This document shows, piece after piece, positions 1 to 11,234 of a stretch of 64,000 bases of DNA (its first letter is position 1; every line of letters begins with the position of its first letter). Below the pieces are notes generated by a model. It was not told where the DNA came from. It did no database searches and saw only the letters and a list, made by a program, of their open reading frames with translations. The stretch comes from Ascoidea tarda (nom. inval.) (taxonomy: Eukaryota; Ascomycota; Saccharomycetes; Ascoideales; Ascoideaceae), in NCBI GenBank assembly GCA_030560485.1, contig JAKTTS010000001.1:62001-126000 (forward strand), written 5' to 3'. The translations under genes were made by a program, and so were the position numbers.

Positions 1-952
1 TTTTTCTTTTGGTGGTGCCTGAACCATCTTCATTTTTTTGAGCTTCTCTTTGAAACTCATCTAGTTTTTCTTCAAAATATGGAGTTGGACATGGATCAAC
101 TAACTTTTCAATCGATTGAATCGTGACATCTCCACATCCAGCAATGTGAACTCTTGGGTTGCTTGAGGATAATGGAGTTCCATGTAAATAGCCATATATG
201 GCAATCTTTCTGTCACATTTTTTATTTTTCTCGATTAGTGTTGGATGAGTCAAATCTGTTACTCGATCTGCCAATAGATATGGATGTTCATTTCTCCATT
301 TTAATGGCCTGAACTTCATGGTAGAAATAAATCTCGATAGGTTAAAAACCTCACGATCAGGATACCTGCCATTCAAAACACCTGACAAATAAAAGAGCTT
401 AGCACCTTTGTATACTTCAGTCCAAAGACGAGTCTTTAAACGCTTTTTCGAAGTTCTCAAGGTTGATTGAGATTTAAACAAATCCAAATGTGTTGCAATG
501 GCTAACACTCTAGGCATTCCATGATGCTGGGCAATATTCAAAAATTCCATTGTTTCCATTTCAAATCCAAAATTCCCATCAATCAATAGTAGCACCAAAT
601 CAGCAATCTTTGCAATATCAATCATTGATGATAGATCATTGGAGACTTCAATAAATGTCAATCTCCTTCTTTTACCACTAACAAGAGTAATTGGTCCTCT
701 TATGTCTGACAAAGTGGTTTTGGCCAATATTCTCACCAAAGACCTTATCAATGTTGTCTTTCCTGTCCCTGGTGGCCCAACCACTGCTACTATTACTGGA
801 GGAGGATCAACATCAGGAGTTCTGTCTATCATTGGAACATGAAGCTTTTTCTCCTTCACATCATGAGCTCTTAAAGCCAATTTGTGAGCTTTGTTTGGGG
901 CAGCAACAGCAAACCCCTTGTGGCCTGCACCTGGAGCTAAATTCTTCCCCAT
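1..952 (-). CDS. BMS1: Ribosome biogenesis GTPase Bms1, N-terminal part (gene runs off the left edge)
   Basis: This is the first 317 codons of a Bms1-type GTPase. In yeasts Bms1 works in the nucleolus in the SSU processome and delivers Rcl1 for 18S rRNA processing. The ATG at 952 opens with MGKNLAPGAGHKGFAV, typical of the Bms1 N-terminus. It is followed by KAHDVKEKKLHVPMIDRTP and a P-loop, GPPGTGKTTLIRSLV, near residue 60. Later come the Bms1-type stretches RRRLTFIEVSNDLSSMID and ADLVLLLIDGNFGFEMETME. The frame stays open to base 2, so the C-terminal two thirds lie outside the window. Identification is by remembered family motifs and is firm. The neighbouring SLA1 is on the same strand, so 953-1743 holds this gene's promoter. 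Confidence 0.93.
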   Translation of the reverse strand, partial: MGKNLAPGAGHKGFAVAAPNKAHKLALRAHDVKEKKLHVPMIDRTPDVDPPPVIVAVVGPPGTGKTTLIRSLVRILAKTTLSDIRGPITLVSGKRRRLTFIEVSNDLSSMIDIAKIADLVLLLIDGNFGFEMETMEFLNIAQHHGMPRVLAIATHLDLFKSQSTLRTSKKRLKTRLWTEVYKGAKLFYLSGVLNGRYPDREVFNLSRFISTMKFRPLKWRNEHPYLLADRVTDLTHPTLIEKNKKCDRKIAIYGYLHGTPLSSSNPRVHIAGCGDVTIQSIEKLVDPCPTPYFEEKLDEFQREAQKNEDGSGTTKRK

Positions 953-1743
953 TTTGGCAGTATATATAAATTTAATTCTAAATTAACTAGATGTGTTTCA
1001 ATAGAGTTTTTCACTTTTGAGATTGAAAAATATTTCAAAAAAAATATCTACACGTGAATCGAAAAAAAAAAAATTTTGAAATTTCTTTCTGGACCCAAAC
1101 CATTGGCGACGTTCTTAAATTGCTCAATCGGGAAATTCTCTTTATTATATTTTTTGGTGATTTGGGTTCTATTGAAGTTAAAGTGCAATTACAACTGAAG
1201 AAGACAACAAATGTAACAGAGATAGAAAATATTTTTGTTTGTATAAAGTGATTATCTAATTAATCTTCAAAGTATTATCATGCCTGGGCAAAAAAAAACA
1301 TTTGTTTCTTCGGGATGTCCAAGTGCCAACATGTTTCACATTTAGTGGTTTGTTATGTAAATACAAGAAATTATTATTTTTCATATAGCTGATAATAAAT
1401 TGTGATCGGACAAAATAAGCAATAATTGAATCTAAAATTGAAATAAACTAAAATTAAAAATTGATGTATCTAACAAAAACATAAAAAAAATCAAACGTGT
1501 AGAAAAAAAAAATTCAAGTAATTAAATTGGATAAACGGAAAAACCATGACAAGAAAAAAATATCAAAAAGTAATATAAATTTATGAAATAAAAAATTGAA
1601 ATCTAAAGAAGTTTTTATTTTATCGTGCAGTGCAATTATAAGCCTTTTAAAGAATAAAAACATAAATTCCTATCAGAAAAGGCAACCAAATTCATTTAAA
1701 CTAAACCAATTAATTTTATATTAAACCAACTAAAATAATAAAA
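953..1743. promoter_or_regulatory. Intergenic: BMS1 promoter and SLA1 3' flank
   Basis: No convincing gene is present. A CACGTG palindrome at 1051-1056 lies about 100 bases upstream of the BMS1 ATG and suits a Cbf1-type bHLH factor; that assignment is inference. The rest is A/T-rich with many A-runs. A 65-codon open frame at 1054-1251 has no recognisable domain and I do not support it. Confidence 0.5.
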
Positions 1744-4700
1744 TTAGAAACCAAATGGGTTATCTGGAGTGGCTGCAGACAAGTTGGCCCTTCTGCCAGT
1801 TTGTTGGTTTTGTAAAGGTTGAGCTTGCACTCCTCCAAAACTGACATTTGGCATTTCCGTGGGTGCGTTCCCAAAACCAAGACCGGTTGGCTGATATTGA
1901 AGAGGTGCTTGTTGTTGTACTTGTTGTTGTTGGAATGATGTAGGTTGCATTGAAAACTGGTTCATTTGTGTAGGAAACATTGACTGTTGTGTTTGTTGTG
2001 GTTGAAACATTGTGTTAAAACTGGTAGTTGGTTGAGAATTAAAACCAATAGGAGTTTGGCCAATTGAATTATTAGAGAAAGTATTCTGATTAAATCCAGT
2101 CTGATTAAATCCTGTTTGATTAAATCCTGTTTGGTTGAATCCAGTTTGACTGATATTAGGTTGGTTAAATGTAGTTTGAAATTGATTGAAACCAGTTTGA
2201 TTATTTATATTCATATTTGCAAACATATTCTCAAATCCGGTTTGAGGTTGTGGGTTCACTGGTTGACTTGGAGTAATAAAACTACTTCCAGCAAATGAAG
2301 TGGTGGGAAAAGTCACCCCTGAACTGGCAGTAGATCCAGTGAAAGAGCTAGTTGGCATAGAAGTTACGAAGCTAGTCTGTGGCATTCCAGTAACTGTTCC
2401 ACCTGTTTTTTGCAATGGTATCAATCCACCTGTTGCCATTCGAACAAAACCACCCGTCCTTTGAACAGGAACAAGTGTGGTAGCTGAGGTACCAAATGTA
2501 GTTTGCGGGATAATAAATGACGTCTGAGGTATTTCTCCACCTGTTTTTTGGATTGCAAAAGTTGTCGTAGTTTGAGGAATCAATACGGGTTGCATAGGCA
2601 TCATCATGCCGGTTTGTAAGGGTAGAATCATTGCTGCACCTCCAGTTGCAAATGGAACCAAATTTCCTCCAGTCTTGAATGGATCCAATGGTATCAAATT
2701 TCCTGTTCTCTGTGATCTGATAGAAGAGCTTGTCTTTTGAGATTTCAATGAGGATCCTGTTTTGGATGGTTGCAATACTGGAACAATTGGATTGGTTGCT
2801 TTTATTGGGGAAATAGCAGAAGCGGTACTTTTTCCATTGGTAGCTTCCAAAGGTTTAAGATCGACAAGATCTTGCAAAGAACCGGTAAAATCTGGCTGGG
2901 AGTGTGGAGCAATTAAATGAGTTTTGTTATCCTTGGCTAAGTTGGTAGTACTATTGCTATTCTGTATCTGTGAGTTTGATTTTGATGCTGGCTTGACAGT
3001 CCAAGCGTCATCATCAAATCCTCCGACCGATTTGGAGGTTGAACTTTCTGTGGAAGCAGAAGGTTGATTTTGTTGTTTAATTGCTTGCAAAGCAGAGGCG
3101 TCAATTGCCACATTAGAGGTAGAACGTGTACGATTATTTTTCAACTCACCTCCCGAGCCAACAAACAATGCTTCGCTTGTGTTAGAACCAGCTGAGTTAG
3201 GTTTTTGTCTGTTAAATTTTTTATCCAAGAACTTTAATACTCTTATATTGTCACCTTCTTTAAAACCTAATGTTCTCAATAAGGAAGGGGTGATATCTTC
3301 TAGAGAATTTTCATCCATCTGTTCTTTTTCAAAACTTAAAGCATAACGTTGACAAATATTAACGTCCACACCACATTCAAGGAAAAATTCAAACCAGTCA
3401 TAACTTGGGCCTTTCTTTTGATTTGCAGAGAGATTTTTAGCAGCAGTGATAACGGATTTTGTACGCTCATATTCTTCTCTTTCACGTTTTTCTCTTTGTC
3501 TTTTTTCAATCTCTTTTCGTCTTTTTTCATCATCTCTATCTCTTTGTTTTTCTTTATCAGGTTTGTAAGCATCCAAAGAAGTTCCTGTTACTCTTTCAAC
3601 ATATTCAATATCAGGTAATGCCAATTTCTCTGCAGCCACAGCAATTTTAACACCATTGACTTTGTGTAGATGAACTTTACCCTGAGAAATGCCTAGAAAT
3701 TCAGCATCAACATTAAAGGAACCAGTTTTATCAACCCAAGTTCTAACTTTATTTGAGTTTGGTTTTGTTTTTTCTTTAGCTTCTTTTTCTTTTTTTCTTT
3801 TTTCATAATCTCTTTGTTTTTTTTCTCTTTCTCTTTCTCTTTCTCTTTCATTGTCTCTTTGTTTTCGTTCTCTTTCTTCTCTTTCTCTTAATTTCAATTC
3901 TTTTTCTTTATTTCTTTTGTTTGATTTTGATTTAACCAAGTTTCTAGTTTTATCAGCTACAGAGCCTAGGGAAAAGTTTGAAGAGTTGATTTCTATGTAG
4001 GATGCAGGAACCACACCTTCTTTATTGTTGTCAATGTTTTTAACTAACCACCAATCTTTTGATTTTTTGTCGTTTATAATGAATACTAGGTCATTTTCTT
4101 TAACGTTTAGTTCATTTAGATCCTGAGCTTTAAAGTCGTAGAGAACTTTACCGACTTTGTAGCCGTTAGCAGTTGGTTTTGAAGCAGCTTTAACTTCTTT
4201 TAAGCCCTTTGAAGAGACAGCACCTCTGATATCGGCTAATAGTTCCAATATTTCATCGGCTATTTCTCTTGAACCAGCGTGAATTTCAATGGAAGCGCTT
4301 GGGTTTTTAAAGTCTAAGAAGACGTGTTTCTTTTCTGTGGAGAAGTTGACTAAGTTTAGAGCATTCCATTTTTGAGGGAGGTCACCAGTGGAGGGATCAG
4401 GTCTGAAGTAAATTACACCATTTCCGATACCCAACTGAGCTTTCTTTTTTTTTCTGCCTTCAACTTCAGCTACATTCCATGTGAAAAATTCGTCAGATTC
4501 CTTGGAATTGTCATCAGAGTCGCTGTTCTGCATTCTTCTTGGGTTGTAGTTTAAACGTTCCTTGTCTTTTCTATTGTTAGAAGAAGAGGTGGCAGTGGAC
4601 AGTTTTTTAATGGGGTAGGAAGATTGACGGATATCAATAGGTCTAGAAGTAGAAGTGGAAGGAGATGGAGATCTCAAGATCTCAGGATTAGTTGGCCTTT

Positions 4701-5373
4701 TGGGAGTTGGAGGAGGCTGATCATCATCATCATCATCGTCGTCGTCGGATATGTGTTGGTATTGTTTTTTAGAAGGTTGAGTTTCTTGAGGTTGAGGTTG
4801 ACGGGTTGGGTGAGTTGGAGGGGCAGGGAAGCTTGCAGCAGAAGCTTGAGGAGGATCATAGGTGTAATTGCTTGCACTGTTTGTTGATGGTATGTTAGTG
4901 GGAGTAGTAGTGGTAGTTAGGCTAGAGGTGGTATTGCTAGTCATGGCAATGTTGGTGTTTTTATTACTTGGAGATTCGTTAGTTAGTTGAATGTAATTGG
5001 AAGGAATAAAGCCATATTCCAGGCGAGAAGGATTGGAAGTCTTGGTAGAGACCAAGTACCAATCTATGTCAGAGATATCATAGACATTAAAAGTGTCGTT
5101 TTCCTTAAACGATAATTCTTCACTAGTTTGTTTATCGTAATCATAGAGAGCGACGCAGGAGTTTATTATATCAGCTGGCTCAATATAGGTTTTAGGGACT
5201 AGACCAATTGGTTCGTCGAGATCCGAACCCACGACTCTCTTTTTGACTTTCCACCACTCATCAATATCAGACGTTTCCAAAAGATATAGAATGTCGTCTT
5301 CCTTGATTGATAGTTCTTCAGGTGATTGAGAGGTGTAAGCGTAGATGGCCTTATAGACACCAAAAAAGGACAT
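1744..5373 (-). CDS. SLA1: Actin-patch endocytic adaptor Sla1
   Basis: Sla1 links ubiquitinated or NPFxD cargo and Las17/WASP regulation to the clathrin coat at cortical actin patches. The 1209-residue protein has the full family layout. Two SH3 domains lie at about residues 5-66 and 70-130 (ALYDYDKQTSEELSF). A third SH3 lies at about 405-462 (VLYDFKAQDLNELNV). A long K/R/E-rich segment follows. The SHD1 domain is at about 540-597 (RTWVDKTGSFNVDAEFLG) and a SAM-like SHD2 at about 657-720 (YDWFEFFLECGVDVN). The C-terminal region is rich in QTG repeats, with four back-to-back TGFNQ units, which in the family are phosphorylated by Prk1/Ark1 kinases. A run of nine Asp lies near residue 210. Size and domain order match S. 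cerevisiae Sla1 (about 1240 residues). Confidence 0.95.
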   Translation of the reverse strand: MSFFGVYKAIYAYTSQSPEELSIKEDDILYLLETSDIDEWWKVKKRVVGSDLDEPIGLVPKTYIEPADIINSCVALYDYDKQTSEELSFKENDTFNVYDISDIDWYLVSTKTSNPSRLEYGFIPSNYIQLTNESPSNKNTNIAMTSNTTSSLTTTTTPTNIPSTNSASNYTYDPPQASAASFPAPPTHPTRQPQPQETQPSKKQYQHISDDDDDDDDDQPPPTPKRPTNPEILRSPSPSTSTSRPIDIRQSSYPIKKLSTATSSSNNRKDKERLNYNPRRMQNSDSDDNSKESDEFFTWNVAEVEGRKKKKAQLGIGNGVIYFRPDPSTGDLPQKWNALNLVNFSTEKKHVFLDFKNPSASIEIHAGSREIADEILELLADIRGAVSSKGLKEVKAASKPTANGYKVGKVLYDFKAQDLNELNVKENDLVFIINDKKSKDWWLVKNIDNNKEGVVPASYIEINSSNFSLGSVADKTRNLVKSKSNKRNKEKELKLREREERERKQRDNEREREREREKKQRDYEKRKKEKEAKEKTKPNSNKVRTWVDKTGSFNVDAEFLGISQGKVHLHKVNGVKIAVAAEKLALPDIEYVERVTGTSLDAYKPDKEKQRDRDDEKRRKEIEKRQREKREREEYERTKSVITAAKNLSANQKKGPSYDWFEFFLECGVDVNICQRYALSFEKEQMDENSLEDITPSLLRTLGFKEGDNIRVLKFLDKKFNRQKPNSAGSNTSEALFVGSGGELKNNRTRSTSNVAIDASALQAIKQQNQPSASTESSTSKSVGGFDDDAWTVKPASKSNSQIQNSNSTTNLAKDNKTHLIAPHSQPDFTGSLQDLVDLKPLEATNGKSTASAISPIKATNPIVPVLQPSKTGSSLKSQKTSSSIRSQRTGNLIPLDPFKTGGNLVPFATGGAAMILPLQTGMMMPMQPVLIPQTTTTFAIQKTGGEIPQTSFIIPQTTFGTSATTLVPVQRTGGFVRMATGGLIPLQKTGGTVTGMPQTSFVTSMPTSSFTGSTASSGVTFPTTSFAGSSFITPSQPVNPQPQTGFENMFANMNINNQTGFNQFQTTFNQPNISQTGFNQTGFNQTGFNQTGFNQNTFSNNSIGQTPIGFNSQPTTSFNTMFQPQQTQQSMFPTQMNQFSMQPTSFQQQQVQQQAPLQYQPTGLGFGNAPTEMPNVSFGGVQAQPLQNQQTGRRANLSAATPDNPFGF

Positions 5374-6208
5374 TTTTCCTTGAGCAGAAGCAGAAAAGAA
5401 GACAAAAAAAGCAGCAGCAGAGAGTGATAAGGCGAGAGGTTCCCTGTTCTAGCCAACAATGGAAGATTCCTAAAGGTCTGGTCGAAAGAGGTGCCAATGG
5501 TGAAATATCAGAGAATGAAAGGCTCGCTTGAGATTAGAGGTCTTTATCCATCACATTTTTCAGGCTTTCTTCTGAGCTGGTGTCCTTTTTTGCAAAAAGC
5601 CCGAAATGTACAGGGGCCAGACACAGCAGAAGAGAGTTTGGCAGCAGAGCGTCCTGTTTGGACGGGGCTAAAAAGGAGAAAGCAACCGAAAACAGCGAAA
5701 GACGTGTGGCAGCTTCCACAAAGAGCAGGTGCTTGCCAAAGCGGGCGCGAGACCACAGAGCCGGAAGTGCTGGGGGACAGCGGTACAAACCCCCTGCAGG
5801 TGCACTTGGCTGCAACCTGATTTCTGTTATTTTCTGCGGCTCTGCGCAGAGCATTAGAGTTCCGGGCTGCAGAGAGGCTTCAGAAAACCGGCTTATTTTG
5901 AAAGGGAAAGGAGACAGCGGTTTTGTCGAGAGATTATCGATCCACCTTTCTGCTTCGGTTGACCAAGCTCTCTTCTCAATGCCATTCTTTTTGCTGTCTC
6001 TGCTCTTGTTATTTTTGTATTTATACCAGTGCTCTTCCTCTGCTCTTCCTCTGCTCTTCCTCTTCTTGTTTTCTTCTCGTCTCCAACGCTCTGATTCTCT
6101 GGGCTTACTCCATCTCGTTTTTTCTGGGCTCGTGCTATCTCCTGCGGTTTTCCGTTCCCTCATCTTTTCTCGCCCGACGCTTTGGCTAAATCAACTCATC
6201 TTTTGAAA
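5374..6208. promoter_or_regulatory. Divergent promoter of SLA1 and the mannosyltransferase, with a GC-rich core
   Basis: The 835-base gap between two divergent genes contains an island at about 5460-5910 that is clearly richer in G and C than the flanking genes. Long open frames occur on both strands (5534-6163 and 5580-6206). Neither shows a domain or yeast-like composition, so they look like a by-product of low AT content. At about 6028-6062 a pyrimidine-rich 12-base unit (CTCTTCCTCTG-type) is repeated three times next to the plus-strand gene. I see no RNA gene. Confidence 0.5.
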
Positions 6209-8521
6209 ATGAAGGACAAATACGACAAATCATCTTTTAAAAGGCTCATTCACTTGAAGATCAAACGACTCAGGATACTCAAGAGCAAGAGACTCAATTA
6301 CTTGCTTCTTGCTTTAATTTTCATTGCTTTGTATTTGTTCAAAGACAGTGTCTATCTCGATGGAAGCGCCCACCCGCCAGCACCACTTAAAAGTCTAGAT
6401 CTCAATGAGCATTCCATTACCGCTGAAATTTCAGATCCAATTCAAAATTCAATGCAAAAAAAATTCAACACCAATGAAATCAGCCACAGTAAAGAGATCA
6501 GACTCGACGGGAACGATAACCAAGTTCAATTGACCAATATCAAAAAAAATTACTTCACCTACCAGAAACAGTTGCAAAATCTTCAATCAAGTACCGGAAT
6601 TTCAAGTTCAAATGATCCCATAATCGATCACTCCGATTCACCTCAAATTAATGAAAAAGATATCAAAGACGCTGAAGACATTCAAGGCATTGAAGATATT
6701 AAAGATATTAAAGATATTAAAAACACTAAAAGCACCCAAAGCACCCAAAGCGCTCTTAACACTAAAAACAATATTGATCCCAACCATTCTAATGATAAAA
6801 AATTTGATGATTCTGGTCTGAGTCAATCAGAAACCAGTGATTCTCAAAACGACCTTCAAAATCTCAATATTGCTGAAAACCAACCCGAAAACAAAAAAAT
6901 CAATGATATAAGTTTTGAAAAATTAAAACTCGCCACCACACTATCCGATTTCGACAAATCTGGCTCAAGATTACTCTCCTTGCAAAATTTATTCACCAAA
7001 GTCTTCCAATTACTATACGATTCCAACCCCGAGATTCCTGCCTTAAATAACTATAAATCTGAAGAACGAATCTATCACGCTGGTTATGACTCTCCACTAA
7101 TTGATACAAAGACTCCGATATTAACTGAAGACTATCTATCAAGTTTCCTACAGTTAAACGACAACGAACTATCTGCTCTAACCAACTCTCACCGATTCAT
7201 CGTTGATAACTTGCCAAATAAAATCGACTCAAATCTTTACAAAGGTAATGGAATTGTCTTTGTTGGCGGTGGAAAATTCAATTGGTTGGCATTATTATCC
7301 ATAAAATCTCTAAGAAGTGTCGGCTCAACTCTACCCATAGAAGTCGTCATCCCAACTATTGAAGAATACGAAATCGATCTCTGTGCAAGAATTTTTCCTG
7401 CTTTAAACGCCAAATGTATCCTACTCCCCCATGTCTTGGGAACAAATGTCACTTCAAAATTCCAATTTTTTGGCTACCAATACAAAGCCTTAGCGCTACT
7501 AGTTTCATCTTTTGAAAACGTCTTACTATTAGATTCTGATAATATTCCTGTTCACTCTCCAGACTACTTGTTCGAAACCGAACCCTTTTTATCAAATGGC
7601 CTAATTTGCTGGCCTGACTTCTGGAAAAGAGCAACTTCTCCTCTCTATTATAAAATTGCTAGAATCGACATATCTCCCAAAAGAGTTCGCTACGGTTATC
7701 ACAACTACGGTATCTACGAAGCTGGAATGATAAATGAAGCTAACGAGCCAGATAAAATCCCTCTCCACGATAGATTAGGCACTATACCTGATCCAACAAC
7801 CGAATCGGGGCAACTTATGATCTCCAAAAAAACCCACATCAAGTCCCTCTTCCTTGCTTTATACTACAACCTATACGGTCCAAAATACTACTACCCTCTA
7901 TTTTCTCAAGGCTCCGATGGTGAAGGTGATAAAGAAACTTTCTTAGCTGCCGCGGTTGTTTTGAAAAAACCTTACTACCAAGTAAACAAATTCCTAAATG
8001 CCTTTGGTTATTTCAACAATCAAAGAGAATTCATCGGCACAGGTATGGGCCAATTTGATCCTCTTGAGGATTATAATATATTAAACTCAAACTTGAATAT
8101 CTTGAAAAATAGTAAAAAATTGTTTAAAAACTTCGAGGAAGCAAATAATGAACTATACAAAATAATCCCCGTTTCAAATCAATTCAAAGAAGATACAAAT
8201 GTCTTGCCAATTGAAAATAAACAGCCAAGAATCTTGTTTGTTCACGCAAATTTCCCCAAATTAAATCCAATCGAATTAAAAGAAACTGGGAAAATTATCG
8301 ATGAAAATGGTAACAGAATTCGAATTTATGGTCCAGGAATGGCTAAAAGGATCGGCTACGATTTTGAATTAATTCAATGGAAAAACATGCATTTCCTAGT
8401 TTGCGAATTAAAAATTGAAATCGAAATTTTTAAAAACTACAAAATCTCTCAAGTTTGTAATGAAATTTTACAGCAATTGATGTTTTTAGAATCGACAGTT
8501 GATTTATTAGAAAAAGATTGA
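6209..8521 (+). CDS. Golgi alpha-1,2-mannosyltransferase of the Mnn2/Mnn5 family (GT71)
   Basis: The protein is a type II Golgi enzyme expected to add alpha-1,2-mannose branches to the outer chain of N-glycans. The ATG at 6209 gives 770 residues and a short Lys/Arg-rich cytoplasmic tail. One membrane segment follows at about residues 31-46 (YLLLALIFIALYLF), then an Asn/Asp/Ser-rich stem of about 270 residues with KDI-type repeats. The catalytic part starts near 345 with GIVFVGGGKFNWLALLSIK. It includes the metal-binding DxD motif in LLLDSDNIPVHSPDYLF near residue 444 and GQLMISK further on. These match Mnn2/Mnn5 rather than Mnn1. Which paralogue it is cannot be told here. An upstream in-frame TTG at 6182 is not needed. 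One rare CTG codon lies in the stem (6818-6820). Confidence 0.88.
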   Translation: MKDKYDKSSFKRLIHLKIKRLRILKSKRLNYLLLALIFIALYLFKDSVYLDGSAHPPAPLKSLDLNEHSITAEISDPIQNSMQKKFNTNEISHSKEIRLDGNDNQVQLTNIKKNYFTYQKQLQNLQSSTGISSSNDPIIDHSDSPQINEKDIKDAEDIQGIEDIKDIKDIKNTKSTQSTQSALNTKNNIDPNHSNDKKFDDSGLSQSETSDSQNDLQNLNIAENQPENKKINDISFEKLKLATTLSDFDKSGSRLLSLQNLFTKVFQLLYDSNPEIPALNNYKSEERIYHAGYDSPLIDTKTPILTEDYLSSFLQLNDNELSALTNSHRFIVDNLPNKIDSNLYKGNGIVFVGGGKFNWLALLSIKSLRSVGSTLPIEVVIPTIEEYEIDLCARIFPALNAKCILLPHVLGTNVTSKFQFFGYQYKALALLVSSFENVLLLDSDNIPVHSPDYLFETEPFLSNGLICWPDFWKRATSPLYYKIARIDISPKRVRYGYHNYGIYEAGMINEANEPDKIPLHDRLGTIPDPTTESGQLMISKKTHIKSLFLALYYNLYGPKYYYPLFSQGSDGEGDKETFLAAAVVLKKPYYQVNKFLNAFGYFNNQREFIGTGMGQFDPLEDYNILNSNLNILKNSKKLFKNFEEANNELYKIIPVSNQFKEDTNVLPIENKQPRILFVHANFPKLNPIELKETGKIIDENGNRIRIYGPGMAKRIGYDFELIQWKNMHFLVCELKIEIEIFKNYKISQVCNEILQQLMFLESTVDLLEKD

Positions 8522-9755
8522 AAAAATATATATATACAAATATAGTTATTAGCTAGTATTTTTATTTCTTTTGCTTTCTTTTTTTTTACTTTTTATTTTA
8601 TCTTTCATTTTTATTTATTATATTTTAGTTTCATTTTCATTTTCATTTTCACTTTCAGTTTCATTTTTATTTTCATTTTCATTATTTCATTAGCTTATTA
8701 GTTTATTGTTTTATTTTAGATGTTATTCCTCATTTGTCACTTATTCCCACCTTTTTTTTTCTTTTTTTTTCTTTTCTTTCTTATAGCTCATTTCTCATCG
8801 ATTTAGACCTTTTTTTTGCTTTGTTTTTCAACATGTCTTGAAATAAATAAGTTTCAACTATTATAAACATTCAATAGTAAAACGATATTTAAACAAAATT
8901 GCAATTCGTTAAATGCAACTTTCCAAATTATTCTACCAGTGTAATGAGATCAAAACTATAGTAGGAGAATGAGTATAGTTGATCAATGTAAACTGGGGTG
9001 TTTCAAAAGCGAAATTCGAATTGTAAAAAAAAACAAAGAGAAGGAAAAAAGAATAGGTTAATAATAAAAAGTACAAAAAGTAAATAAATAAAGAAATAAA
9101 TTATATTAATAGTTTATACAATTATATACCGATATAATCGTTTCTTTTGGAAGACATTGTTTGTTTGGAGTATTTACATTGCTAAATCTAATGAATAAAT
9201 AAAACAATTAAACATAAATAAACCAAATTACAAAAATATAACTTGTTCTACCAGCTTAGAGAGACAAACTAACCATTAACATAACAACGCCATTACAGCA
9301 TCCTTAAGTTTATTTAGTGAGTCAAAGAGACTGGAGTTAATAATTAGTTAACAAAGATGAAGCAGAACGAAAAATTTTAGCTTTTTATACCAAAAAAAAC
9401 AAACTCAAATCAACAAAGCCATTGGTACGGGTTCCGTTTTGTAATGCTTGTGAATGGACACTCATGCAAGTGTCTATTTCCGGCAATTTTGTGTGTGCTA
9501 GTGGTGGATGATAAAGGGATGAGCATCTCGTTGGAACAATAGAAACATAAAAGCTACGCATGAACAATTGGTCTCCACAAACAGTTGTTTGTTGAATCAT
9601 ACACATCACATTACTATATATAAACTAAGATAGAATATTGAACTTAAAGAAAACAAAGAGAACAAACAGAACAAAGAAAACTGGGTTGGAACCGAGTTTA
9701 AAACTGAGTTGGCTTGTTAAAAATGTTTGGGAATTTTTTTTTATTAATAGATAGT
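8522..9755. other. Long convergent intergenic region
   Basis: Both flanking genes end here, so no promoter is needed, yet the gap is 1.2 kb. About 8615-8700 is a run of ATTTTC-type tandem repeats. About 9390-9610 is less AT-rich than its surroundings and holds a perfect 6-bp hairpin at 9457-9474 (GACACT, loop CATGCA, AGTGTC). A T/A-rich TATA-like stretch lies at 9380-9390. A non-coding RNA is possible but unproven. No coding sequence is supported. Confidence 0.4.
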
Positions 9756-11234
9756 CTATTTAGGACCGATCATGTTTTCTGGAACAACCCATTGGTGGAA
9801 TTCTTCCTCAGTTAAGTAACCTAATTCCAAAACGGATTCCTTTAATGTTATACCCTTTTTATGAGCATTTTTGGCTACTTTGGAAGCCTTATCGTAACCG
9901 ATTTTTGGATTTAAAGCAGTAACCAACATAAGGGACTCATGTAATAATTTGTCAATTTTTTCCTTGTTGGCTTTAATACCATCGAGACAGTTCAATCTAA
10001 AAGATCTCAAGCCATCACTTAATAATTGAATGGAGTTTAACAAGTTGTAGATCATGACTGGTTTGAAAACGTTCAATTCAAATTGACCAGATGCACCAGC
10101 AAAAGTGATGGCAGCATTGTTACCAAAGACTTGAGTACAGATCATGGTCAAGGCTTCATTTTGAGTTGGGTTGACTTTACCAGGCATAATTGAAGAACCT
10201 GGTTCATTTTCTGGAAGAGATAGTTCACCATAACCACATCTTGGACCAGAACCTAAGTATCTAATATCTTGAGCAATTTTGAATAAAGAAACTGCCAAAG
10301 TGTTTAAAGCACCGGAGGCTTCAACAATAGCGTCATGAGCAGCTAAAGCTTCAAATTTGTTTGGAGCAGGTTTGAAATCAATACCAGTAAGTTCACTAAC
10401 AGTATTGGCAACATCAGAATCCCAACCTTTTCTGGTATTTAAACCGGTACCAACAGCAGTACCACCTTGAGCTAAATATTTCAAGTTTGGCAATGTGGAT
10501 TCAACTCTGGCAATACCATTAATAACTTGTTGCAAGTAACCAGAAAATTCTTGACCTAAAGTTAATGGAGTAGCGTCTTGTAAATGGGTTCTGCCGATTT
10601 TGACAATGTCTTTGAATTCGTCAACTTTCTTAGCTAATGAGTCCTTGAACAAGTTCAATTCTGGAATCAAAGTGTTTGTAATTTCCAAAACAGCTGCAAT
10701 ATGCATAACAGTTGGGAAAGTATCGTTGGAAGATTGGGACATGTTGACATGGTCATTTGGGTGAACAGGGCTTTTGGAACCTTTTTTACCACCTAAGATT
10801 TCAATAGCTCTGTTACTGATAACTTCATTGGCGTTCATGTTTGACTGAGTACCAGAACCGGTTTGGAAGACGACTAATGGGAAGTGGTCAGTCAATTTAC
10901 CTTCCACAACCTCAGTTGCAGCTTGTTGAATAGCTTTGGCAACATCAGGTTTTAAAGTACCATATTTTTCGTTTATAATTGAGGTTGATTTTTTTAAAAT
11001 ACCAAAAGACTTAATAACTGGAACTGGCATTCTAGCAGTTGGTTGACCAATATCGAAGTTTTGTAAGGATCTTTGGGTTTGAGCACCCCAGTACTTGGAG
11101 TCTTCAACCTCGATTTCACCAAAAGCATCAGTTTCAATTCTCTTGCTTAAAGCGAAAGATGAATAATGAAACGCTCTTTTGGAAACCAATGAAGGTTTGA
11201 TAGTAGATTTTGATAAAAGTCTGGCACTGATCAT
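9756..11234 (-). CDS. FUM1: Fumarate hydratase (fumarase), class II
   Basis: Fumarase converts fumarate to L-malate in the mitochondrial TCA cycle and, in yeast, also acts in the cytosol from the same gene. The 492-residue protein starting at the ATG at 11234 begins with [20 protein letters not shown], a basic, Ser-rich mitochondrial presequence. The mature part starts near [20 protein letters not shown]. Family signatures are present: [46 protein letters not shown] and the fumarase/lyase signature [16 protein letters not shown]. The length matches S. cerevisiae Fum1 (488). The frame extends 29 codons further upstream without an ATG at its head, and this part is not presequence-like, so I use 11234. 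Confidence 0.97.
   Translation of the reverse strand: MISARLLSKSTIKPSLVSKRAFHYSSFALSKRIETDAFGEIEVEDSKYWGAQTQRSLQNFDIGQPTARMPVPVIKSFGILKKSTSIINEKYGTLKPDVAKAIQQAATEVVEGKLTDHFPLVVFQTGSGTQSNMNANEVISNRAIEILGGKKGSKSPVHPNDHVNMSQSSNDTFPTVMHIAAVLEITNTLIPELNLFKDSLAKKVDEFKDIVKIGRTHLQDATPLTLGQEFSGYLQQVINGIARVESTLPNLKYLAQGGTAVGTGLNTRKGWDSDVANTVSELTGIDFKPAPNKFEALAAHDAIVEASGALNTLAVSLFKIAQDIRYLGSGPRCGYGELSLPENEPGSSIMPGKVNPTQNEALTMICTQVFGNNAAITFAGASGQFELNVFKPVMIYNLLNSIQLLSDGLRSFRLNCLDGIKANKEKIDKLLHESLMLVTALNPKIGYDKASKVAKNAHKKGITLKESVLELGYLTEEEFHQWVVPENMIGPK

Noticed and set aside
5534-6206. Two long overlapping open frames on opposite strands (209 and 208 codons)
   Set aside because: Both lie in a GC-rich divergent promoter, have no domain, and have Arg/Ser/Leu-rich translations unlike the Asn/Lys-rich genes nearby. 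Few stops are expected in GC-rich DNA.
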